A DNA stretch of 32,111 bases from Clostridiales bacterium. Its GTDB lineage: Bacteria; Bacillota; Clostridia; Lachnospirales; Lachnospiraceae. The DNA lies in the NCBI GenBank assembly GCA_021205085.1, contig JAJPYF010000119.1, positions 1 to 32,111 of the forward strand, read 5' to 3'. Shown in pieces: positions 21,518 through 29,133 of the stretch. The position numbers were made by a program, and so were the translations under genes. The notes beneath the pieces are model-generated. The model worked only from the letters and a program-made list of their open reading frames with translations. It did no database searches and had not been told where the DNA came from. The first letter of the stretch is position 1; every line of letters begins with the position of its first letter.

Positions 21518-21853
21518 TTAATATCCCCTTTCCTGATAGAGTCTGCCGCAGGCGTCGTACATGCGCAGGTCAGAGCGAAGGAGATAGATGCCGCAGTCCT
21601 CGGCCATGCGGATCATCTCCTCCGTGGGTGTCTTCCCGCGAATGAACGCGATGCAGATGATATCCATCATCTCCGCCGTGCGGATTACCTGAGGGTTTGT
21701 GAGCCCGGTCAGCAAAAGGGCGTCTTTTTTTATAAAAGCAAGGACGTCGCTCATCATATCCGCGCCGCAGATCGTTTCGATCTCGCGGCTCAGATCCGTG
21801 GGTGAAGTCAGCACTTCGGCGTTCAGTAATTCTACAACTTTCCCGATGGTCAT
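21518..21853 (-). CDS. DRTGG-domain protein
   Basis: TIGKVVELLNAEVLTSPTDLSREIETICGADMMSDVLAFIKKDALLLTGLTNPQVIRTAEMMDIICIAFIRGKTPTEEMIRMAEDCGI matches the DRTGG pattern in hydrogenase-associated operons. Confidence 0.85.
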   Translation of the reverse strand: MTIGKVVELLNAEVLTSPTDLSREIETICGADMMSDVLAFIKKDALLLTGLTNPQVIRTAEMMDIICIAFIRGKTPTEEMIRMAEDCGIYLLRSDLRMYDACGRLYQERGY

Positions 21854-21913
21854 ATCTGAAAATCCTCCCGTAAATCATGCCGTTTTCGTATCGAAATATA
21901 AGTATTTGTAATG

Positions 21914-21942
21914 AGTATAGCACAGGGATTGGGCAGATTCAA
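21914..21942 (-). promoter_or_regulatory. Predicted minus-strand promoter: TTGAAT-17 bp-TATACT with extended -10 (TGC)
   Basis: On + AGTATA 21914-21919, ATTCAA 21937-21942, 17-bp spacer; suitably upstream of the 21853 start. Confidence 0.6.
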
Positions 21943-22049
21943 CAAAAATCACAAACAACGGACGGAATCACATCTGGTTGTTTCACATATTAGACAAAAC
22001 TAACCAAAAGGCTGACAAAAAAATAACAAAAAAACAGGGTGGCGCGGTG

Positions 22050-22078
22050 TTGATATTTATTCAATCTGATGATATTAT
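22050..22078 (+). promoter_or_regulatory. Predicted promoter for the hydC-hydB-hydA operon: TTGATA-17 bp-TATTAT
   Basis: TTGATA 22050-22055, TATTAT 22073-22078; AGGAGG RBS lies downstream at 22127-22132. Confidence 0.6.
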
Positions 22079-22139
22079 GAAACAAGATAGCTCCGTCCTT
22101 TCGGGCAGGGCCGATCGACTAAGTATAGGAGGTATTATT

Positions 22140-22631
22140 TTGGAAAATGCAAGCCGTGTCCCGTTCAATGGGACAAAAGAGCAGAAAGCACAGCTTCTGG
22201 AAGTGATCGCGCAGCTCAAGGACACGAAGGGCTGCCTGATGCCGATCATGCAGAAGGCGCAGGATATCTACGGATATCTGCCCTACGAGGTGCAGAAGCT
22301 GATTTCCGACGAGCTGGAGGTGCCGTTGGAGAAGATTTACGGGGTAGCGACATTTTACTCTATGTTCAACCTGTACCCGAAGGGGAAGTACAGGATCTCA
22401 GTCTGTCTCGGGACTGCCTGCTATGTCAAGGGCTCCGGCGAGATCTATGAGAAGCTGCAGGAGAAGCTCGGCATCGAGGGCGGACAGTGTACGCCGGATG
22501 GGAAGTTTTCTCTGGACGCATGTCGCTGTGTCGGCGCCTGTGGCCTGGCTCCGGTCATGATGATCAATGATGAAGTCTATGGACGGCTGACACCGGACGA
22601 TATCGACGGCATCCTCGCGAAGTACGACTGA
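22140..22631 (+). CDS. hydC: NADH-dependent [FeFe]-hydrogenase subunit HydC (NuoE-like [2Fe-2S] thioredoxin-fold)
   Basis: YGVATFYSMFNLYPKGKYRISVCLGTACYVKGSGEI...CRCVGACGLAPVMMINDEVYGRLTPDD. Likely TTG start at 22140 after AGGAGG. Confidence 0.9.
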   Translation: MENASRVPFNGTKEQKAQLLEVIAQLKDTKGCLMPIMQKAQDIYGYLPYEVQKLISDELEVPLEKIYGVATFYSMFNLYPKGKYRISVCLGTACYVKGSGEIYEKLQEKLGIEGGQCTPDGKFSLDACRCVGACGLAPVMMINDEVYGRLTPDDIDGILAKYD

Positions 22632-23200
22632 TGCTGCCTGAGATTTCGTTAAATATTCTGGATATTGCACAGAATTCCATCGTCGCGGAGGCGTCGCTGA
22701 TCACGATCACAGTGGATGAGGCCACGGAGGGGCATCTGCTGAGGACGGAGATCGCGGATGACGGAAAGGGAATGTCGGAGGAGACGCTGGCCTCTGTGGT
22801 GGACCCCTTTTTCACCACGAGAAAGACCCGGAATGTGGGCCTGGGCATCCCGTTTCTGAAGCAGGAGGCGGAGAGCACCGGGGGCGTATTCCACATGGAG
22901 TCGGAGCCGGGGAAGGGCACGGTGGTCACGGCGATTTTCTGTACGGACCATATCGACTGTATGCCGCTGGGGGATATAAATGCGACGATACACGCGCTGA
23001 TTACGATGAACCCGCAGATCGATTTCTGCTATCGGCGCATCGTAAATGACCGGTCCTTCGAGCTGGACACCCGTGAGATGCGGCAGATTCTGGGAGATAT
23101 ACCCTTTGACACGCCGGATGTCTCTCTTTTTCTGAAGGAATATCTGGAATCAAACGAAGCGGAACTTGAACATGACAGAGCAACGAAGGTGGAGGAGTAA
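22631..23200 (+). CDS. HATPase-domain (histidine-kinase-like ATPase) protein embedded in the hydrogenase operon
   Basis: SLNILDIAQNSIVAEASLITITVDE, ADDGKGMSEE, TTRKTRNVGLGIPFLKQEAESTGG, EPGKGTVVTAIF; start overlaps the hydC stop (TGATG). Confidence 0.88.
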   Translation: MLPEISLNILDIAQNSIVAEASLITITVDEATEGHLLRTEIADDGKGMSEETLASVVDPFFTTRKTRNVGLGIPFLKQEAESTGGVFHMESEPGKGTVVTAIFCTDHIDCMPLGDINATIHALITMNPQIDFCYRRIVNDRSFELDTREMRQILGDIPFDTPDVSLFLKEYLESNEAELEHDRATKVEE

Positions 23201-23202
23201 AT

Positions 23203-23577
23203 ATGAAGTCTTTGGAAGAGTTAAAAGCAATCAGAGAGCGGATGCAGGGTCAGATCGGCCTGCGCTCCCGTGATGAGGAGGATACCCGCGTGGTGGTCGG
23301 CATGGCGACCTGCGGCATTGCCAGCGGCGCGCGCCCGGTTTTAAATCGTCTGGTCGACGAGGTTCAGAAGAGGGGCGTGGAGCATGTGATCGTGACGCAG
23401 ACCGGCTGCATCGGCCTGTGCCAGTATGAGCCGATTGTGGAGGTTTTTGAGCCCGGCAAGGAAAAGATCACCTATGTGAAGATGAACGAAGAGAAGGCAG
23501 TGGAAGTTTTGGAACAGCATCTGATCGGCGGCAGGATTGTGGAGAAGTACCTGCTTTATGCGGATGAGACGAAATAA
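23203..23577 (+). CDS. Thioredoxin-like [2Fe-2S] ferredoxin
   Basis: VVGMATCGIASGARPVLNRLVDEVQKRGVEHVIVTQTGCIGLCQYEPIVEV: spaced Cys of the Trx-like 2Fe-2S family. Confidence 0.88.
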   Translation: MKSLEELKAIRERMQGQIGLRSRDEEDTRVVVGMATCGIASGARPVLNRLVDEVQKRGVEHVIVTQTGCIGLCQYEPIVEVFEPGKEKITYVKMNEEKAVEVLEQHLIGGRIVEKYLLYADETK

Positions 23578-23592
23578 AGGAGGAGCATACAT

Positions 23593-25383
23593 ATGTATCG
23601 AGCACATGTGTTAGTCTGCGGTGGAACCGGCTGTACTTCCTCAGGGAGCGGACAGGTCATCCAGGCATTGATCGAGGAGATCTGGCAGAATCATCTGGAG
23701 AAGGAGATTGCTGTCGTTCAGACCGGATGTCACGGTCTCTGTGCCGAGGGACCGGTGATGGTCGTATATCCTGACGCTGTTTTTTATACGCACGTTCAGG
23801 TGGAGGATGTCAGGGAGATCGTTCATGAGCACCTGCTGAAGGGCAGAGTGGTGGACCGTCTGGTTTACCGTGAGACACAGATTGACAACGGAGTCGCATC
23901 GCTGAATGATACGGCTTTCTATAAAAAGCAGCATCGCATCGCGCTGCGCAACTGCGGCGTGATCAACCCGGAGAATATAGACGAGTACATCGGCACCGGC
24001 GGATATGAGGCGCTGGGCAAGGTTCTGACGCAGATGACGCCGGATGAGGTCATTCAGGAGATCTTAGACAGCGGACTTCGGGGGCGCGGCGGCGCGGGAT
24101 TCCCGACCGGCCTGAAGTGGAAGTTCGCCTCCGGCAACCGCGGAAACGTACAGAAGTATGTCTGCTGCAACGCGGATGAGGGCGATCCCGGCGCGTTCAT
24201 GGACCGCTCCGTTCTGGAGGGCGATCCCCATGTCGTGCTGGAGGCCATGGCCATCGCCGGATATGCGATCGGTTCGGATCAGGGTTACATCTATGTCCGT
24301 GCCGAGTATCCGATCGCCGTGGAGAGACTGAATATCGCGATCAGCCAGGCCAGAGAGTACGGTCTGCTGGGCAAGGATATTTTCGGAACCGGATTTAATT
24401 TTGACATTGAGCTTCGTCTCGGCGCGGGCGCGTTCGTCTGCGGTGAGGAGACGGCGCTGATGACTTCGATCGAGGGTAATCGCGGTGAGCCGCGTCCGAG
24501 ACCGCCGTTCCCGGCAGTGAAGGGACTGTTTGCCAGCCCGACGATCTTAAACAATGTGGAAACATGGGCGAACATTCCGCAGATCATCAATTACGGCGCG
24601 GACTGGTTCGCTTCTATGGGCACGGAGAAGTCAAAGGGGACGAAGGTTTTCGCCCTCGGCGGCAAGATCAACAACACCGGACTGGTGGAGATTCCGATGG
24701 GCACCACGCTCCGCACGGTCATCGAGGAGATCGGCGGCGGCATCCCCAACGGGAAAAAGTTCAAGGCGGCGCAGACCGGCGGCCCTTCCGGCGGATGTAT
24801 CCCGGCGGAGCATTTCGACATTCCGATCGACTATGATAACCTGATCAGCATCGGCTCCATGATGGGCTCCGGCGGACTGATCGTCATGGACGAGGACACC
24901 TGCATGGTGGATATCGCGAAGTTCTTCCTCCAGTTTACGGTGGATGAGTCCTGCGGCAAGTGCACGCCGTGCCGTGTCGGCACGAAGCGTCTGTTAGAGC
25001 TGCTGGAGAAGATTACAGACGGCAGAGGCACGGTGGAGGACATCGACAAGATGGAGGAGCTGTGCTACTACATCAAGGAGAACGCACAGTGCGGCCTGGG
25101 ACAGACGGCGCCGAACCCGGTGCTCTCGACCCTGCGCTATTTCCGGGATGAGTATATGGAGCATGTGGTCAACAAGAGATGTCCTGCCGGCGTGTGCAAG
25201 AAGCTGCTTGTGTACAAGATCGATCCGATCAAGTGCAAGGGCTGCACGCTCTGTCAGAGGAACTGCCCGGCGGGCGCCATCACCGGTGAGATGAAACAGC
25301 CGCACGATATCGACAAGGATAAGTGTATCAAGTGTGGAACCTGTATTGAGAAGTGCCGCTTCGGCGCGATCTACAAAGAGTGA
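23593..25383 (+). CDS. hydB: NADH-dependent [FeFe]-hydrogenase subunit HydB (NuoF-like, FMN/NADH binding)
   Basis: SGLRGRGGAGFPTGLKW, CNADEGDPGAFMDR, CGEETALMTSIEGNRGEPRPRPPFPA, SCGKCTPCRVGTKR, C-terminal CKGCTLCQRNCP and CIKCGTCIEKC. Confidence 0.95.
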   Translation: MYRAHVLVCGGTGCTSSGSGQVIQALIEEIWQNHLEKEIAVVQTGCHGLCAEGPVMVVYPDAVFYTHVQVEDVREIVHEHLLKGRVVDRLVYRETQIDNGVASLNDTAFYKKQHRIALRNCGVINPENIDEYIGTGGYEALGKVLTQMTPDEVIQEILDSGLRGRGGAGFPTGLKWKFASGNRGNVQKYVCCNADEGDPGAFMDRSVLEGDPHVVLEAMAIAGYAIGSDQGYIYVRAEYPIAVERLNIAISQAREYGLLGKDIFGTGFNFDIELRLGAGAFVCGEETALMTSIEGNRGEPRPRPPFPAVKGLFASPTILNNVETWANIPQIINYGADWFASMGTEKSKGTKVFALGGKINNTGLVEIPMGTTLRTVIEEIGGGIPNGKKFKAAQTGGPSGGCIPAEHFDIPIDYDNLISIGSMMGSGGLIVMDEDTCMVDIAKFFLQFTVDESCGKCTPCRVGTKRLLELLEKITDGRGTVEDIDKMEELCYYIKENAQCGLGQTAPNPVLSTLRYFRDEYMEHVVNKRCPAGVCKKLLVYKIDPIKCKGCTLCQRNCPAGAITGEMKQPHDIDKDKCIKCGTCIEKCRFGAIYKE

Positions 25384-25397
25384 TGGAGGTGTCAGGC

Positions 25398-27143
25398 ATG
25401 GAATATGTTAAAGTTAAAATAAACGGCGTAGAGGTCTCCGCACCGGTGGGCTCTACGATACTGGAAGCGGCGCGTCTGGCAAATATTGAGATCCCGACCC
25501 TTTGTTACCTGAAAGGAATCAATGAGATCGGCGCATGCCGTATGTGTGTGGTCGAGGTAAAGGGCGCAAAGACGCTTGTGACTGCGTGTGTGTACCCGGT
25601 GAATGACGGGATGGAGGTGTGGACCAACACGCCGAAGGTGATTTCTTCCCGGAGAAAGACGCTGGAGCTGATTCTTTCCGACCACGACCGGAAGTGTCTC
25701 TCCTGTGTCCGCAGCGGCCGCTGTGAGTTGCAGCAGCTCTGTCACGCCTACAAGGTTGACGACGAGGGCTACTATGATGGCGAGCGCAATGAATACGAGC
25801 TGGATTATTCCGCTGCACATATGGTGCGGGACAACAACAAATGTATCCTCTGCCGCAGATGCAGTGCTGTCTGTGAGAAGGTACAGGGCATCGGCGTCAT
25901 CGGCGCGAATGAGAGAGGATTTAAGACGTTTATCGGCTCCGCCTTTGACATGGGCCTCGGCGAGACGAGCTGCGTCTCCTGCGGACAGTGTATCGCGGCA
26001 TGTCCGGTGGGCGCGATCTATGAGAAGGATAACACGGCGGATGTCTTCGCCGCGATCGCGGATCCGGAGAAGTTTGTCGTCGTGCAGACCGCACCGGCGG
26101 TTCGTGCGGGTCTGGGAGAGGCCTTCGGATATCCGATCGGTACGGATGTGGAGGGCAAGCTGGCGGCGGCGCTGCGGCGGCTCGGCTTCGACAAGGTATT
26201 TGACACGAATTTCTCCGCTGACCTTACGATTATGGAGGAGGCCACAGAGTTTATCGACCGGGTACAGAACGGCGGCAAGCTGCCGATGATTACCTCCTGT
26301 TCCCCCGGATGGATCAAGTACTGCGAGCACTATTTCCCGGATATGACGGAGAATCTTTCCTCCTGCAAATCCCCGCAGCAGATGTTCGGCGCAATCGCAA
26401 AGTCCTATTATGCGGAGAAGATGGGAATCGATAAGGAAAACATGGTGGTGGTCAGCGTCATGCCCTGCACGGCGAAAAAGTTTGAGATCGGCAGGGACGA
26501 CCAGGCGGCCAACGGCGTGCCGGATGTGGATATCGCGATCACGACCCGCGAGCTCGGACGGATGATCGAGCGTGCCGGCATTGTGTTCGATTCTCTCCCG
26601 GATGAGGAGTTTGACATGCCTCTGGGTCTGGGCACCGGTGCGGCGGTTATCTTCGGCGCGACCGGCGGCGTGATGGAGGCGGCGCTGCGTACCGCGGTTG
26701 AGAAGCTGACGGGCGAGGAGCTGGCCAGCCTTGATTTCACGGATGTTCGCGGAACCGAAGGCATCAAGGAGGCAAGCTACAATGTCGCGGGCATGGATGT
26801 GAAGGTGGCCGTGGCGTCGGGTCTGAAGAACGCGCGCGATCTGCTGAAAAAGGTGGAGGCCGGCGAGGCGGATTACCACTTCATCGAGATCATGGGATGC
26901 CCCGGCGGCTGCGTGAACGGAGGCGGACAGCCCCAGCAGCCCGGATATATCCGCAATACGGTGGATATCCGCGCGAAGCGGGCGGAGGTCCTCTACAATA
27001 TCGACCGGAACAATTCGATCCGGAAGTCGCATGAGAATCCGGCGATCATCGAGCTGTATGAGACGTATCTCGGCGAGCCGGGGAGCCATCGGGCGCACGA
27101 GCTGCTGCATACGACGTATGTGAAGAGGGTCGTGAACAAGTAA
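25398..27143 (+). CDS. hydA: [FeFe]-hydrogenase catalytic subunit HydA
   Basis: N-terminal 2Fe-2S (CYLKGINEIGACRMCVVEV), His-Cys cluster HDRKCLSCVRSGRC, two 4Fe-4S clusters, H-cluster motifs TSCSPGW, MPCTAKKFE, EIMGCPGGCVNGGGQP. ATG 25398 after ggaggt. Confidence 0.95.
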   Translation: MEYVKVKINGVEVSAPVGSTILEAARLANIEIPTLCYLKGINEIGACRMCVVEVKGAKTLVTACVYPVNDGMEVWTNTPKVISSRRKTLELILSDHDRKCLSCVRSGRCELQQLCHAYKVDDEGYYDGERNEYELDYSAAHMVRDNNKCILCRRCSAVCEKVQGIGVIGANERGFKTFIGSAFDMGLGETSCVSCGQCIAACPVGAIYEKDNTADVFAAIADPEKFVVVQTAPAVRAGLGEAFGYPIGTDVEGKLAAALRRLGFDKVFDTNFSADLTIMEEATEFIDRVQNGGKLPMITSCSPGWIKYCEHYFPDMTENLSSCKSPQQMFGAIAKSYYAEKMGIDKENMVVVSVMPCTAKKFEIGRDDQAANGVPDVDIAITTRELGRMIERAGIVFDSLPDEEFDMPLGLGTGAAVIFGATGGVMEAALRTAVEKLTGEELASLDFTDVRGTEGIKEASYNVAGMDVKVAVASGLKNARDLLKKVEAGEADYHFIEIMGCPGGCVNGGGQPQQPGYIRNTVDIRAKRAEVLYNIDRNNSIRKSHENPAIIELYETYLGEPGSHRAHELLHTTYVKRVVNK

Positions 27144-27162
27144 GTTGAAATAATTTTATTGA

Positions 27163-27354
27163 CGGATGTTCAAGATGCCACTGGGTATATTTAAGGCAAC
27201 CGGGGCAACGCTTCGACGAACTAATCGTTAACTGCGACTAAGACGCTCAGGAGAGCCTTCGCGTCGAAGTCTTCGTAAACGATGGATTTCGTCTCAGCTA
27301 AAAACGCCCCTACAAAAGTTGCCTGAAATATACCAGTGGCATCTTTCACATCCG
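27163..27354. ncRNA. About 190-nt structured intergenic element (candidate noncoding RNA or MITE-like palindromic element)
   Basis: Outer arms CGGATGT-tc-AAGATGCCACTGGgTATATTTaAGGCAAC (27163-27200) and GTTGCCTgAAATATACCAGTGGCATCTT-tc-ACATCCG (27318-27354) pair almost completely. Inner GGGGC/GCCCC, CTTCGACG/CGTCGAAG and further crossing complementarities. Confidence 0.65.
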
Positions 27355-27418
27355 GCGTAGGTTGTTGATTGTATAGAGTCTTTTGCTGATACGCATTTTA
27401 TGTGGAGAGGGGTATCGT

Positions 27419-29131
27419 ATGAGCATGAATGTGATTAACTTTCAGGATGCGAACTGTGCACACTGTTACAAGTGTCTCAGGAATTGTGATGTGAAGGCGA
27501 TCCGCATCAAGAACGGGCAGGCGCAGATTGTCCGGGATTTGTGTATTTACTGCGGGCACTGCATGGAGATCTGTCCGCAGCAGGCGAAGACCTTTGACAG
27601 TGATCTGGACTATGTGAAGCATATGCTGAAGCACGGGGAGAAGCTGGTGGTTTCGCTGGATTCGTCCTACAGCGGCCTGATTCAGAGCAACTGTCCCGGC
27701 AAGGTGGTGGATGCCCTGTATCAGCTCGGTTTTTCCGATGTCCGCGAGACGGCGGAGGGCGCGGCCTATGTGACGAGGGAGTATGTGCGCATCCTGAATG
27801 AGGGAAGGATGGAGAATATCATCACGACCCAGTGCCCGTCCATTGTTTATCTGGTGGAGAAGCATTATCCCATGCTGATCCCCTGCCTTGCGCCGGTGGT
27901 CTCCCCGATGATCGCGCACGGGCGGCTGATCAAAAAGGAGATGGGGCAGCACACGAAGGTGGTTTACATCGGTCCCTGCGTCGCCAAGAAGATGGAGGCG
28001 GAGGCTGACCGGGCGACCATGGGCGCGGTGGATGCGGTCATCGAGTTTAACGAGCTGGAGAAGTGGCTGGAGGAGGAAGGCATTGATCTGAACAAATGTG
28101 AGGAGCGGGCCTTTTCCAACCCGGATCCGAAGATCAACCGCCTCTACACGATTTCCACCGGCCTTTTGCGGGCGGTCGACGCCTGCGGGGCGAAGTCGAA
28201 GTATACCTATATGACGGTCAGCACGATTCAGGGCTGTCGGGAGCTTCTGCACAGCATGAAGCGGGGATATCTGCACGGTGTTTTTGTGGAGCTGAAGCTC
28301 TGCTCCGGTGGCTGTGTCAACGGGCCGGGCGTGAACAAACGGCGCGGATTCCGCTTCAAGGCGCTGATGAATATTGAGAACAGCACATCCATGGAACCCT
28401 GTCCGCTACCGGACGATATGGATGAGAAGGAGCTGACCCGGAGCTATACGCCGAAGCAGGTGGTTGAGAAGATGCCTTCCGAGGAGGAGATCCGGGCGAT
28501 TTTAAAGACGATCGGAAAGAGCAACAGCGACACGGAGTTTAACTGCGGTGCCTGCGGCTACATGAGCTGCCGAGAGAAGGCAATCGCGATCTATCAGGGG
28601 AAAGCGGAGGCGGCCATGTGCCTGATCCGTTCTTACGAAAACGCCCGTTCGCAGGCCAGCGTTGTTCTGGAGAATATTCCGAGCATTGTTCTCATCGTCG
28701 ACCACGAATTCCGCATCCTTGAGTTTAACAAAAAGGCGGAGGAGGTCTTCGGGACGACCCGCCGGGAGGCGATTCGCAACTACCTCTTTGACTACATTGA
28801 CACTGCGGAGTTTGAGGAGGTATACAACACGCATGAACCGAAGTTCCACCTGAAGAAAAAGTGGCCGTATTACAATATGACGGTTCTGGAGACGATCGTG
28901 TATGTGGAAAATTCGGACCGTATTCTGGCGGTTATCGAGGATGTCACGGCGGAGGAGACGAGAGAAGAGAAGCAGATGGAGCAGAAGCTGAACTCTATCA
29001 GGATGGCGCAGGCTGTCATCGACAAGCAGATGATGACGGCGCAGAAGATTGCGGAGCTTCTGGGTGAGACGACGGCGGAGACGAAGGCGACGCTGACGCA
29101 GCTGCGCGACTATGTGCTGGAGGATGAGTAG
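27419..29131 (+). CDS. hydS: Sensory-type [FeFe] hydrogenase with PAS domain (HydS-like)
   Basis: CAHCYKCLRNC, CIYCGHCMEICP; H-cluster-like TTQCPSI, GPCVAKKMEAE, LCSGGCVNGPG; NCGACGYMSCREKA; PAS-like VLENIPSIVLIVDHEFRILEFNKKAEEVFG. ATG 27419 after ggagagg. Confidence 0.88.
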   Translation: MSMNVINFQDANCAHCYKCLRNCDVKAIRIKNGQAQIVRDLCIYCGHCMEICPQQAKTFDSDLDYVKHMLKHGEKLVVSLDSSYSGLIQSNCPGKVVDALYQLGFSDVRETAEGAAYVTREYVRILNEGRMENIITTQCPSIVYLVEKHYPMLIPCLAPVVSPMIAHGRLIKKEMGQHTKVVYIGPCVAKKMEAEADRATMGAVDAVIEFNELEKWLEEEGIDLNKCEERAFSNPDPKINRLYTISTGLLRAVDACGAKSKYTYMTVSTIQGCRELLHSMKRGYLHGVFVELKLCSGGCVNGPGVNKRRGFRFKALMNIENSTSMEPCPLPDDMDEKELTRSYTPKQVVEKMPSEEEIRAILKTIGKSNSDTEFNCGACGYMSCREKAIAIYQGKAEAAMCLIRSYENARSQASVVLENIPSIVLIVDHEFRILEFNKKAEEVFGTTRREAIRNYLFDYIDTAEFEEVYNTHEPKFHLKKKWPYYNMTVLETIVYVENSDRILAVIEDVTAEETREEKQMEQKLNSIRMAQAVIDKQMMTAQKIAELLGETTAETKATLTQLRDYVLEDE

Positions 29132-29133
29132 CC

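Noticed and set aside
21978-21997. Rex-like operator TTGTTTCACATATTAGACAA upstream of hydC
   Set aside because: Only the outer TTGT/ACAA arms match well and the spacing and inner bases do not fit the Rex consensus; insufficient without footprint data.
25392-27110. 572-aa minus-strand ORF fully antisense to hydA
   Set aside because: Codon-bias shadow of a strongly supported coding gene; no recognisable protein motifs.
27281-27325. Short ORF MDFVSAKNAPTKVA* inside the structured element, resembling a tmRNA-like tag
   Set aside because: No tRNA-like acceptor/TpsiC domain or Ala-Ala ending; most likely chance.
27174-27343. Insertion sequence
   Set aside because: Interior of about 117 nt encodes no transposase and I found no target-site duplication flanking the arms; only a MITE remains possible.
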